From contig JARVLF010000014.1 of assembly GCA_030849465.1 (NCBI GenBank), positions 62,001 to 126,000 on the forward strand: a stretch of DNA of 64,000 nucleotides. Reading direction: 5' to 3'. This DNA comes from Moesziomyces globuligerus (lineage: Eukaryota > Basidiomycota > Ustilaginomycetes > Ustilaginales > Ustilaginaceae). A model generated the notes under the pieces. The model made no database searches, had not been told where the DNA came from, and saw only the letters and a list, made by a program, of their open reading frames with translations. The position numbers were made by a program, and so were the translations under genes. This document shows positions 1-10,400 of the stretch, one piece after another (the first letter of the stretch is position 1; every line of letters starts with the position of its first letter).

Positions 1-1
1 T

Positions 2-2311
2 CCCGAGCTCGCCCCAGGGGAGCATGATCTTCACTACAAGGATCCCAACTCTCCGACCAAGCGATCAAAGAGCTCTCATGGCGGCCACGACGGAGCAGAA
101 AGCTCGTTCGGGAGCGATTCCGAGAGCGGACACAACGACGATGATAGATACCCGGGGACCTTCAAGATCTTGTCGCTCGCCTTGCTCGGTGAAGGCTCCA
201 AGCCTGCGCCACCGATCACTCGGGCAGAGTCTGACCGCAAGTACGAGACCGAGCTGCAGAGCAACGCGTGGCTTGCCGTCAAGATCCGCCGCTGGATTGG
301 AAAGGACGAGTCCGACGCCGTTGCCGACGACAATCGTTACACGACCGGCCCGTACAGGTCAGGACCCGCTTCTTCTCGTCGTCTCCGTCATGCGCTCAGC
401 AGAGATCGTCTCAGGGGTGCTGGCGAAGACCAGGCTTTTGGCGAGAAGGACGACGTTCTGCTTTCCCCTGCAACCACGCTCTCTGTTGGAAGTGGTGAGC
501 TCAAGTATAAAGCCGAATTTGCAACCGTCGATCTCGATCTTCCGGATCCCTCGGTGCCCACGACCTACCTCGCCTCGCCGACACGCAAGAAGCAGTACTC
601 TAGCCTCCGCCGGACGAATCCTGACGACCAAGATGATCCATTCGTTGAAAAGCAAGAACTAGGTTGGAGGAAGCCGCTTCCGCCGCAGCCTCAGGAATCG
701 CCCTTCCGCCCGGCTATTCTCAACTTTGGTCTCCGCTCCCGCTCCAAGACGTACGATCAGGTCGCCTCGCATCCAGCAGCGGCAGAGCTCGACACACCGG
801 TCAAGCCAACAGCTGCATATGCATCTGTTGGTGAACAAGAACCAGGATTTGGAGCCGGCTTCTTGCCCAAGACATTCGGTCTGGGCATCAGTGGGGTGTG
901 GAAAGCGATGACCAACTTCGGTAGCGCCGAAGGCAGACGCAACGATGCCGACGACCACGAAGATGAAGAGAGCTTCGTCGCCCGACGATACCAGGCAACA
1001 TCGGAAGTGATGAGCGAGAGCGATACGCCGTATTCTGTTCGCAACCAGGAGAGGTACGGTGAGCCAGCAACGCCGACACGGGCGGGAGCTGGCCTTTACG
1101 ATTCGCCATACCATCAAGCTTCGCCCGCCGCCAGACAGCAGCAGCTTGGCAGGACGGCGACGGTGCTCCACGTCAAGACGAACGCCAACCAGCCCTGGAA
1201 CACTCGTCAGCTCGAGGCGAGCGGCGGAGCAGGAAGGAAGATGACGGCGGCTGCCTGGAATGAGGCGCTTCTCTCGAGTCCGGTCAACAAGCAGCAACCG
1301 GCGCCGAACTCGTATCAGCCTATGATCTCGTCCGACTCGCCCCGTCCACCGCAGGCGACTGCGGCTGCTCAGAAGGATACGATGTCCAGTCTTGCTCCCC
1401 GAAAGAGTTTGCTGCTTCACCAAGCCATCACGGCCAACAAAGGCGTGGTCGATGCAGGGCGAGGCGCCTCGCCGGCCTTCACGGATTACAGCGATTTGGT
1501 GGCTTGCTACTCGACTCCGAGCGACGCAGTCAAGTCGCCTGAGGTTACTCAAAGCATCCGCGCGGTCACGCCTTCGACCCAGGGCGAAGAGTTCGACGGA
1601 GGATCGAGGGCCAAGTTGCAGCGGGCCAAGACGGCGAAAAGCACCGTGCAGGTCGCCACCGAACGGGGTGTTCAGAGGAGCAAAACCGCCGCTACGGACT
1701 CGACACGTGGAGGCTTGAGCCGCAAAGGCACCGTTCACCACAGCGTCGCGCGACAGGAACGAAGTCACCCACAGCATCGAGACATTGAGTCAGAATCGGT
1801 CGCGACAAGAGAAGTGACCAAAGGACTTTATCCGTACCCCTTGACCCAGCCTTTGAGACTGGCGAAGCAGGAGCCTGCATCTTGCATTGGCAGTCCCGAA
1901 AGTGCCCTCTTGCCGATCCCTCGGCGAGGATCATCTTCGCCGACAAAGTCGCACACGGTTTGGAATGGACCGAAGGCGGCTGGTTCGGGACAGCCTCTGC
2001 CGAGCTCGCTGCGAATCGCTTCGCCCGAGCCCCTTGTCCATCCGCTTCCGAGCCAGATGAGCCTGGGCGCCTTTCATGCGACGCGCGACTACGAGGGCTT
2101 TGCGAGCCTCCACAACATCATCGACGCCGACTCCTCATCACTCCCCAAGAGAGCAAAGGCAGTCTCCAACCGAAGCGTCGAAGAAGATCCCGCTCCAGGT
2201 GCCGCGGCTGCAACGGCTCGCTTCGCCGCTCAGAAAGCAAAGAATCGCTCCACTGCCCTCCAAACCGTCGACCAGATCGTCTCGCAGAGCTACCAGCTCC
2301 ACCGCCCCTAA
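2..2311 (+). CDS. Unrecognised Ser/Pro-rich protein, 3' part only
   Basis: The frame is open from base 2, so the gene begins left of the window. 769 residues are visible before the TAA at 2309-2311. The part inside the window has no ATG that is clearly the natural start. The protein is rich in Ser, Thr, Pro, Ala, Arg and Gln, with acidic patches (for example DADDHEDEE near 950), so it is probably largely disordered. A somewhat hydrophobic stretch follows at about residues 55-65 of the visible part (FKILSLALLGEG). I recognise no catalytic motif, membrane segment or repeat. It converges on the CLC channel gene with about 235 bases between the two stops. Function is unknown; a regulatory or scaffold role is only a guess from composition. 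Confidence 0.75.
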   Translation, partial: PELAPGEHDLHYKDPNSPTKRSKSSHGGHDGAESSFGSDSESGHNDDDRYPGTFKILSLALLGEGSKPAPPITRAESDRKYETELQSNAWLAVKIRRWIGKDESDAVADDNRYTTGPYRSGPASSRRLRHALSRDRLRGAGEDQAFGEKDDVLLSPATTLSVGSGELKYKAEFATVDLDLPDPSVPTTYLASPTRKKQYSSLRRTNPDDQDDPFVEKQELGWRKPLPPQPQESPFRPAILNFGLRSRSKTYDQVASHPAAAELDTPVKPTAAYASVGEQEPGFGAGFLPKTFGLGISGVWKAMTNFGSAEGRRNDADDHEDEESFVARRYQATSEVMSESDTPYSVRNQERYGEPATPTRAGAGLYDSPYHQASPAARQQQLGRTATVLHVKTNANQPWNTRQLEASGGAGRKMTAAAWNEALLSSPVNKQQPAPNSYQPMISSDSPRPPQATAAAQKDTMSSLAPRKSLLLHQAITANKGVVDAGRGASPAFTDYSDLVACYSTPSDAVKSPEVTQSIRAVTPSTQGEEFDGGSRAKLQRAKTAKSTVQVATERGVQRSKTAATDSTRGGLSRKGTVHHSVARQERSHPQHRDIESESVATREVTKGLYPYPLTQPLRLAKQEPASCIGSPESALLPIPRRGSSSPTKSHTVWNGPKAAGSGQPLPSSLRIASPEPLVHPLPSQMSLGAFHATRDYEGFASLHNIIDADSSSLPKRAKAVSNRSVEEDPAPGAAAATARFAAQKAKNRSTALQTVDQIVSQSYQLHRP

Positions 2312-2546
2312 CAATGCACAATGCACCTGCGCGTCACATTTCCACTGTCCCCCACAGCCGACCACGGCTCAAATCTACACTCTTTCATGTCCTCGCCGGC
2401 GAGGATCACGAGCTGCGCGATGAGAAATCCCATCCGATCTTTCTTTCACCTTTCGTGAAGCGTTCGTGAAGAGTTCGTGAATCTGCAATGCAGTAGGCCG
2501 CTTGTTGTGAGGCCCGCCTGTCTGGCCTGACGATCCAGGCGAGATT

Positions 2547-5500
2547 TCAGTGACCGGCGTGCTTCTCTAGTTCCTCGAGGAACTTGAGGTAGCTCTTTTT
2601 AAAGATGACGCCGCGGTACAAACCTTTCTCGTCGACGACGATGAGGTAACGAACGCCGAGCCGGGTGAAGTACTGATGGACCAGCTCGAGAGGCGAGTGG
2701 ATTTGCACCGTGATCGGAGCCTTGTCGACGTAGCGGCTCAGATCGAGCGGGTCCGAGGCGGTGAAGAGCACCGAGTCGCGCACATGTGCGTCGCCTTCGT
2801 TTTGTGCCCTGACGAAGGGAAGGTTGTTGAACGAGCAGCGCGTCACCTCGGCCCGCATATCCGGCTCGACCCTAACGGCCCGGGTCAAAGCATGCTCGAG
2901 CTCGCTGGCGGCAATGTACCCCACCATTTGGTAGGCACATTCCGAGCTCGATGTCTGTGGCTCCTCGGCCAGCGACCCAAGACTGGCAGAAAGGAGCGGG
3001 GAGGCTGGCAGCCCTGAGGAAGCAGGTGCGACTCGGCTGACGATGGGGAAGCCGCCGTCCGTGTAGCCCGAGCCGTGCGCGAGGCGATCCAGTTTTTCGC
3101 CGAGGGACTGTATGCTGTTGAATGCGTCGAGGCAGATGACTTCGACTTCCGTCTCCATGGCGTCGGTCACGTTGACGTGGTTCCAGATGTACTCGGTCTT
3201 GCTATCGAGGTAAGGCAGGCCGGAAAAGTCGATCACGAGGTCGTAGATGCCTTTGTGCTCGAGCGCATCGGCGATCGTCTTTGCCACGAGGATGGACAGC
3301 ATGACCGGGACCGAATACGTCAAAGTACCCGTGAGCTCGAACATGATGACGGCGAGCGAGACCGTCGTTCGCGTGACTCCGGAAAGCGCAGCCGCCGCCC
3401 CGACCATGGCGTAGACACCCGGGACAATGCAGGCCGAGTCCGAGGCAGGGCACCAGCTGAAGAAGCCCAGGTCGGGATGCGTCCACTGGACATACTGGAC
3501 AAGCAGGCCGACGATGCGTCCGAAACAGGCGCCGACGGCCAAGGTCGGGATGAAGATACCTGCGGGCAGCTTGATGCCGAACGTAACGATGGTGAGCAGG
3601 CCCTTGAGCGCCATGGCGAAGAGGATGGAGAGTACGAGGGGCCGGATTTGCGAGGGTGTGGAGACGCAGAGGCCTTCCAGCGACTCGTGCTCGTGACACT
3701 CGCTGAAGAGGTCGGCGATGAGCTCGACGCCGCCCATGCGGGTGTAGCCGTTGAAGAAGGAGAAGGCGGCGGTGGTGACGGTGATGAAGACGACCTCGAG
3801 GATGGGATGACGGGCCATCCAGGTCTTGGCGCGCACATTCTTGGCCCAGAACATGTTGAGCTTGGTAAAGTAGGCGCCGTATAGACCGCCAAAGATGCCG
3901 ATGAGGACGAAGAAGAGCATCTCGTAGAAGTGCCAGTCCTTGTCGTAGGTGACTTGGAAGAGGACGATCTTGCCCGTGCCGAAGGGATCGATGGCCCGGA
4001 GCGTAGCGGCGGCTACCATAGCGCAGAAGAAGGAGCGGAACATGACCTTGCTCGGAAAGTAGTAGCTGACCTCTTCGAGAGAGAAGAGGACGCCACCGAC
4101 TGGTGCGCCGAAAGCGACGGCGACACCGGCGGCACAAGCACAGGAGAGCATCTCGCGGCGCTTTCCCTCGTTGTTTTCGTACTTTGGGAAGAGGCGGCAC
4201 ACAATGTTGCCGACGCAAGACGCAATGTGGACGAAGGGGCCCTCTTTGCCAAGCGAGAGGCCGGAGGCAACGGACAAGGTGAGGCCGACGGATTTGGTGA
4301 AGAGGGTCCAGAAGCCAAGATAGCCGTGGATGACAAAGCCGCTCAAGATGCATTTGACCTCGGAGATGCCGGAGCCGGTGGCAAAGTAGAGAACCTTCCG
4401 GGGAAGGATGGCGTTCTGGGCACGTTGCTCGTTGGCACGGCGGGCGAAATCACGAGTCTCGAGGCGATCGGGACGGGGACCGCTAGTTGGGGCAGGCTGC
4501 GATTGAGAAAGGTGGCTATTGCGTTGATGAGCGAGGAGTGCCGAAGTTTCGTTCGGTTCTTGGTCGAGAATGTCATGGTCTTGATCGTCCGAGGTAGGCT
4601 TCTGACTGAGTGAAGCTGCTGTCGACGAGGCGGAAGCAGGGTCCTTGAGATAGAGCTCGCTAGAGGTGAGATAAATGGTGAGGATGCTTGCGATCGAGGC
4701 CCAAATGACGGCGACGAGGAAGTACATTGAGTAGCTGGCGAGCCAATTTTGAGAAGCGGCGGAGCCAAACTTGCGACCCCAGGTGATCCAGCCTGGGCAG
4801 TCTTCGGTTTCCGAGTCGATGGGTGAGAAGATGGTTGCGAGCGAGGAGTTGGCGTGATGCGATGGGGAGGATGACATTGTGCTCCAGGCGGGGCTGCCAG
4901 CGACGGGAGCTGCCCAGCCCGAAAGGATGCGATTGCCGACGCCGACGCCGGACAGGAGGGAGTGGAGGGCATCGGTGGTGGAAGAAGAGGGTGTGGCGGC
5001 GTTGGGGAGGAAGCGGGTGCGATAGGACCAGGAAGGGGGAGCGAGAGAGGGGTTGTCCCAGTCGGGAGCGTTGCCGTAGGGACAGCAGAAGCGCTTGGCG
5101 AGGCGCCAGTCTCTGGCGCAGTAGCCATCCTTGAGATCGAAGAGGACGGCTTCGGATTTAACGATGCAGCCAGCGATGAGGGCGGTGATGATGCCGGTGA
5201 TGGTGACGATGATCCAGCCCTGAAGGCGGTCCCAGCTATTGATGGCAAAGCCACGGATGCCCTTGAGGTTGCGGATGCGGCGCAGACGGGAGCTCTCTTT
5301 GATTGCGTCGTGGATCCAGTCTATGGTTGTGTAGGACTCGTACCATACGCGAACGCCGTTGCCTCCGGAGCCGGGGAGATTCATCTCGTCCTCAAAGGTA
5401 GCATCGTCGTAAGAGCGGAAGTCCTGCTTGGTTCTCTTCCGAGAGCCGGGGCCTGCCTGTCCGGTGAGGCCGCCGTAGAAGGAGCGAATGGGACTGAGAG

Positions 5501-5915
5501 GCTCGCGAAGGGAGGCGATGGAGGCGGAGCCGGAGAGGGCGCCCGAGAGACCCTTGGAGAGGAAGCCTAGACGGGACGAGGAAGCAGGTTGAGCGGGGCT
5601 GTCGTGTGACTCGCCGGCGGAAGTGGGTGGAACGAAGAGAGAAGAGAGGCGTCTTATCTCGGACTTGGAGGACATTGTGCGACGGCCGGCCAAGCGGGGG
5701 CGGGCGGATGTGGGCACGGATCTATAAGCGTCGCGGCGATCAGCGTGTTCGAGGTCGTCATCGTTGGAGTGAGTGGGTCGAGTAGAGACCTTGAGGCCCG
5801 ATTTGGGCATGTCATCGACCGACGAAGTCGCAGCAGCAGGAGCGACCTCGCGCGATCGACTGCGGGAGTTTGAATGCGACGCAGAGGCCGATGAAGGTTG
5901 ATCATGGTCTGGCAT
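2547..5915 (-). CDS. CLC-family chloride channel / Cl-/H+ exchanger
   Basis: Predicted 1122-aa membrane protein. The first 210 residues are a Ser/Arg-rich cytoplasmic tail. Membrane helices start near residue 232 (WIIVTITGIITALIAG). CLC signatures are in order: GSGISEVK near 514 (usually GSGIPE), GKEGPFVH near 556 with the gating glutamate, and GIKLPAGIFIPT further on. The C-terminal part (roughly 880-1122) has two CBS-type segments, ending near YLIVVDEKGLYRGVIFKKSYL. Fungal CLCs such as yeast Gef1 sit in Golgi/endosomal membranes and support copper loading and acidification; the same role here is inferred. The frame is open upstream to 6314, but the ATG at 5915 was chosen because the preceding codons are low-complexity and the conserved protein lies well inside. 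No intron is needed. A long Ser/Thr-rich luminal loop (about 285-385) is larger than usual. Confidence 0.95.
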   Translation of the reverse strand: MPDHDQPSSASASHSNSRSRSREVAPAAATSSVDDMPKSGLKVSTRPTHSNDDDLEHADRRDAYRSVPTSARPRLAGRRTMSSKSEIRRLSSLFVPPTSAGESHDSPAQPASSSRLGFLSKGLSGALSGSASIASLREPLSPIRSFYGGLTGQAGPGSRKRTKQDFRSYDDATFEDEMNLPGSGGNGVRVWYESYTTIDWIHDAIKESSRLRRIRNLKGIRGFAINSWDRLQGWIIVTITGIITALIAGCIVKSEAVLFDLKDGYCARDWRLAKRFCCPYGNAPDWDNPSLAPPSWSYRTRFLPNAATPSSSTTDALHSLLSGVGVGNRILSGWAAPVAGSPAWSTMSSSPSHHANSSLATIFSPIDSETEDCPGWITWGRKFGSAASQNWLASYSMYFLVAVIWASIASILTIYLTSSELYLKDPASASSTAASLSQKPTSDDQDHDILDQEPNETSALLAHQRNSHLSQSQPAPTSGPRPDRLETRDFARRANEQRAQNAILPRKVLYFATGSGISEVKCILSGFVIHGYLGFWTLFTKSVGLTLSVASGLSLGKEGPFVHIASCVGNIVCRLFPKYENNEGKRREMLSCACAAGVAVAFGAPVGGVLFSLEEVSYYFPSKVMFRSFFCAMVAAATLRAIDPFGTGKIVLFQVTYDKDWHFYEMLFFVLIGIFGGLYGAYFTKLNMFWAKNVRAKTWMARHPILEVVFITVTTAAFSFFNGYTRMGGVELIADLFSECHEHESLEGLCVSTPSQIRPLVLSILFAMALKGLLTIVTFGIKLPAGIFIPTLAVGACFGRIVGLLVQYVQWTHPDLGFFSWCPASDSACIVPGVYAMVGAAAALSGVTRTTVSLAVIMFELTGTLTYSVPVMLSILVAKTIADALEHKGIYDLVIDFSGLPYLDSKTEYIWNHVNVTDAMETEVEVICLDAFNSIQSLGEKLDRLAHGSGYTDGGFPIVSRVAPASSGLPASPLLSASLGSLAEEPQTSSSECAYQMVGYIAASELEHALTRAVRVEPDMRAEVTRCSFNNLPFVRAQNEGDAHVRDSVLFTASDPLDLSRYVDKAPITVQIHSPLELVHQYFTRLGVRYLIVVDEKGLYRGVIFKKSYLKFLEELEKHAGH

Positions 5916-6571
5916 GGGTGAGGGAGTGAGTGCGCACGGCAGGGGCTCGATTGAACGCCCTACCAATGCTGTATACAGTAGCGGGATGGTATGAGATGAT
6001 GGTCGGGTGCGAGAGGAAGGAGGAGGCAAGCCAGGCGGTGTCCAAGGGTCCAGCAGGGGCGCGCTTGGGCTCAGGGCTGTGGAGTAGGGGCTGGGGTCTT
6101 GTGCGTGTGTTGCTGTGTTGCTTGGCAGCTTGCGGGTTGAGCAAGCCCCTGCAGCTCGCCGCTCGCCGCTCGCATCTCGCGCTTTAAGCGCTGGGCGGGA
6201 CAGGGGCGCGTGCGCCGTCTTTTGGCAACCCGACAGCGCCTTGCACCCACGCCCAAGTGCCGTTGGCGCAAATTTCCAGATCCCCCGCCTGGGTCCGAGC
6301 GTGCCCAACCTCAACGACGCTCAGCTTGGCAACCGGAAGCAGGCCGATGCGAGACAGTGCTTACAAGGCTCAATTCTTAGCAGCTTGTTTCGGCACCCTC
6401 CGAAACGGCTTCATGACTAGACATGATGCCTCTCTCAACGCACGAAGTGGCAAGCCCCAATTATGAGAAAGAGCGGTAGATGGCAGACAGAGCAAGGGAG
6501 GGTACAAATACAGGTATGGCATGCTGAACCTCGGGAAGCAAGCATCCGAGCAGACGAGGCGACACAGGATA
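5916..6571. other. Intergenic: CLC promoter and HSK3 3' flank
   Basis: This stretch holds the CLC 5' region and the 3' flank of the next minus-strand gene. Apart from the palindrome at 5969 I see no coding signal; the small ORFs here lack any recognisable composition. Confidence 0.6.
5969..5978. promoter_or_regulatory. Perfect palindrome CTGTATACAG upstream of the CLC gene
   Basis: A 10-bp perfect palindrome lies 54 bases upstream of the CLC start codon. The same decamer recurs at 41690-41699 in another promoter region. It could be a binding site for a dimeric regulator, but it may also be chance. Confidence 0.25.
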
Positions 6572-6937
6572 TCAGCTTTGCGGCTCTTCGTTCTGCGTGG
6601 CGTCCTGCTCTCGGTCGATTTCCGCCAGCACGCCCATGAATCTAGACACCCAAAGCGAAGCAGTCAGTCAGTATTGCAATGCGTTGCGTTGCGTCCGTCG
6701 TCAGCGACCGTCGTCAGCGACTGTCGTCAGCGACCCGGCCGGATGGTATACGTACGTAGATGCCTGGGCGATGCCGACCTTGCGCATGTAGAAAGCTTGT
6801 TCTGCGGCGAGGTTCAGATGTTGCCTCGTCGTCTCAAATGTGTTGGCGAGCGATCCGAGCTTGACTGCGAGCTGTGCATAGTGCTTCTCCTTGGTCGAAA
6901 GCGTCGACGCCGCATTGGATGGGATATTCGGGTTCAT
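6572..6937 (-). CDS. HSK3: DASH/Dam1 complex subunit Hsk3
   Basis: A small two-exon gene. Exon 1 is 6756-6937 and exon 2 is 6572-6641, separated by a 114-nt intron (6642-6755) with donor GTACGT and acceptor CTAG. The joined frame encodes 83 aa. The core matches the Hsk3 family: a short helical protein with KEKHYAQLAVKLGSLANTF, then AEQAFYMRKVGIAQAS and FMGVLAEID at the exon join. Hsk3 is one of the ten subunits of the DASH ring that couples kinetochores to spindle microtubules in fungi. The intron was placed because the exon 1 frame runs into an unrelated sequence, while the spliced frame restores the family's conserved LG.AQA..FM ending and a natural TGA. It is divergent from the LRR gene, with 519 bases between start codons. 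Confidence 0.88.
6696..6734. repeat. Three 13-bp tandem repeats inside the HSK3 intron
   Basis: CGTCGTCAGCGAC is repeated three times (6696-6708, 6709-6721, 6722-6734; the last has T for C at its first base). The repeats lie wholly within the intron, so copy number may vary without affecting the protein. Confidence 0.8.
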
Positions 6938-7456
6938 GATGCTGCGCTTCGGTCCGGGTGGCAAGCGAGTTGGTGGTGATCGTGATGATGGCGATCGCAG
7001 GCCGAGGTGTTGGCAGCCATGCTTCCAGCCAGCCAGGCCTTTGTTTTTGCGTCGGACCCTGACTGGCTTGGCTGCGACGCGTCGATGGCTTGCTGCCTCG
7101 TCGAGAGAGACCAACACTCCACTCGCCCGTTGCGCTGGGCGGTGAAAATCCAACGCGTCTCTCGGCTATCCCGCGCGTCTAGCCGCTCAAGTCTCTCCGC
7201 TTTGGGTGGGGCTCGCCTGGGAGTGTGTGATTTTCTGGGATTTCTGGGATTTCTGGGATTCAGCGCCTGTGTGACTGAAGCGCGCCAGGCACCGCAGCAG
7301 CTTCATCACAGACCATGTGATACCTCCCCACCGCGGCTCGTTGCCATCTCAAAGGCAAGCGCTCGCAGCCACGCACCAGACGACTTCGTCTTTGCCTCGT
7401 CGGCACTTCCGTCATCCCCACCGTCCATCGAGTGTGTGCCGCTGTGCTCCTCCATC
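6938..7456. promoter_or_regulatory. Shared divergent promoter of HSK3 and the LRR gene
   Basis: 519 bases lie between two divergent start codons. It contains a short tandem repeat of the type TTTCTGGGA (about 7231-7260). An in-frame extension of the LRR gene is open here back to 7007, so a longer N-terminus cannot be excluded, but its composition is not protein-like. No clear TATA box was seen. Confidence 0.55.
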
Positions 7457-10400
7457 ATGCAGAGCAGCATGCAGAGCGTCACGCCTCGCTCCAATCCGTC
7501 CACCTCTCCGCCCGCTGATGAGAATCCATCATCATCAGCTCACTCCCGATCTCCCATCGTGCTCTCAGAGGCTTGGAAGCAGCTTCATCTTTCCTCGCCT
7601 TCTCACCTCCCATCTGCGATGCCTCTGCGCGACGCCTCCTCCTCACAAAGCGCCTCAACAGCTCCTCCTGCTGACGACGACGCAGACTCCTCAGACGATG
7701 GTTTCCTCTCGGACCATAGTGAGGAACTCCACCCCGAGACGGGTTTCGATCCCTTCCTCGCGGCCACCCGCAGGGCTAGGCAGGCATCCCTGACCTCGCT
7801 CCTGCCGCCCTCCGCACCAGCCCAGTCCAACTCGCAAAAGTCCGCCTCGCCCTCCTCGCTCTCCTCCCCGGCCTCCTCCAGCGACCACATCTCCGCAAGC
7901 GCAAAGTCGCTCCACGACTCCCAGCAGCAGCAGCAGCAAGACGAAGACTATCGCTGGTCTCGCATCGCCAAATACTGGAGCAGAGTCGTCGATGACGCCA
8001 TGTTTCAGCACAAAGGCCCCAAGCAGGGTACCATCGACCTCAGCAGTAAGAACATCACCGACGTCCTTCCCATCATCGCAGACCTCTCGCGCTTCGTCGC
8101 CCTCCCACCGCCTCGCTATGATCCTGAAGACGATCGCGATGCGCGAGCCCCAACTGCCGAAGCCCACAACCTGCTGCAGTCCAAAACAGGCGGCTTGGTC
8201 CGCCACGAGTCCTACCTCGCCCCCTTCAGCGCGCAGATCAACAATTCAGCTCCTTCCGATCGCTCCTCAAACCGGGTCCTTTCCCGTAGTCAGTCCGCTT
8301 TCCAGCCCGCTCTCGGTCGCGCCCACTCTTTCGCTCGCACCACCAGCGCCATGAGCACACTCAGTTCTCGCTCCGCCGGCTCCTATCGTGACCACCGCGA
8401 CCGCCAAGCCACGCTCAGCATCTTCCTCGGTTCCAACGCCCTCACCCGTCTTCCAAGCGCCCTCTTCCAGCTCCAAAACCTTCGCGTCCTCTCGCTCCGC
8501 TCAAACAAGCTCAAGCTCCTCCCTCCTGCCATCGGCGACCTACACAACCTCTCCGAGCTTCACGTCGCCAACAACGAGCTCCAGTACTTTCCCGCAGAGA
8601 TCCTCCGCCTCAAGCTCGACGTCTTCACCTGGTTCCCCAACCCTTACCTCGCAAAGCCGCCCAAGACTGGCGTCCTCACCGTGCGTCCTGTCCTCTGTCA
8701 TCGCGCACAACACATCAGAAGCAACCACTCCTTCCACGCAATGCACGAGCTCGACGAGATCAACGAGGACGATGGCGCTTCATCCACCACCCCGGTCAGA
8801 AACGCCACCGACACTTCGCCTACCTCCGCTCCCTACGTGCCAGTATCGCAACAGCCGCCGCCTCTCATCCGAGCGCCTCTCACCAACTCTGGCCGCTATC
8901 AGAGGCACCTCGATCGCACTCGCTCCGAGATGCAGGTCGAAGGCTTCCTTGCCAGAGGTATCGATCAGCTTCACGTCGGCGGATTCGCTTCCATCAATGA
9001 GGACGAACACGACCTCAACCAAGAGAGCGACACCAGCTTTGATGCTGCGGACTCCACCTTGGATGCTGACGAGACCGCTCAAAATGTCGACTTGCCCAGC
9101 GCAGAGACCGAGTCCCAAGACGAAGCCGAGCTGGACCGCCAGCGCATCCTCGAGGCGGCCTTTGCCGACGGTGATGGCATCGACACCGATGCTTTCGACT
9201 TGACTCCCTCTACTGAGCACAACATTTCTCAACGAGGCAAAGTGACCGGCCGATCGCGCGTGCTCGGCACCAAAACCGCATCCGCATTGCCTACCCTGTC
9301 CGAGCTGTGCATTCGCAAGCTTCTCGACCCCTTCGACACGGCCCAAGCGGATGCGCGCGTCCCCGCCTCGCCCTTCCTTTCTCCAATCGTTCAGACTTCC
9401 GCAGGTCCCAAGCGCCGACGAGGTAGCGGTCTCAGCAGTAGAAGCGCTTCACGCACGGGCACACCGCTTTTCGAGGCCCAGCAACGCCAACGTGCCACCT
9501 CATTCGGGTCCAATGCATCAAGAACTAGGAGCTTCAGCTCCAACGGCGGCCCGGAGGACACAAAGTTTGGCAAGAGGATCCCCACTCTGCTCGAGGCATA
9601 CGAAAACGGCACGCTGCAGAGCCTCCTCGGTGAACTCGGTCACGGCCTCGTGCCTTTGCTCGAGGCTGCACGTCGAAGCGCCACGCAAGATTGGGGAACG
9701 AGGGCCAGGATGAGAAGCAACTCCTCCGTCACCGCCAAACGCCAAGGCATGGCACGCACGCAATCGGTGACGAATGCTTTCCCCTCACCTCCAAATGCAG
9801 GCGACGGGGGCCACGCCACTTCAGAGAGCTCTGCTGCGGCCGCGTTGACGAGCAACGAGGAGCACGACGTATTTGGTGGTGTCGATGCGCCGGGCTCGCT
9901 GGACCGCGGCGACGATGCCTGTCAAAACCCTTGGTACTCGCGCTGTCCCAACCCGAAGCACTGCGACGAGCAGCGGCAGCGAACCCAACACAGCCTCTTC
10001 AATGCCAAGCAGCACCGTGACATTGCTCTGCATCGAGGCAAGCGTGGCTTTGGCTCCACCAGCAGCGTTTCCAGTCTGGGGACCACCTTGGGTGGCGGTA
10101 AGATTGACATCGAAGCGACAGATATGGACAGAGTGCCATCTACGACTGCAAGCTCGGATAGCGGGGCAGCCCTTTCCTCGCCTCTCTCCTCCAGCGCCTC
10201 GTCGTCGGTCGGAACAGTGGGTGGATGGCCTGCCGCACCGATCCCAGCAGCCTCTTTGCGGCTGGATCCTCTTGCGAGCGATAGCAGTGCTCCAGCCGGA
10301 TCGTCTGCCTTGGGCCAGCAGGTTAGATTCGCGCCGGCAAACTCGCGAAGCTTCAGTCAGACACCTTTCAGCCGAACCTCGTCCACTCCGCGCCACTTTG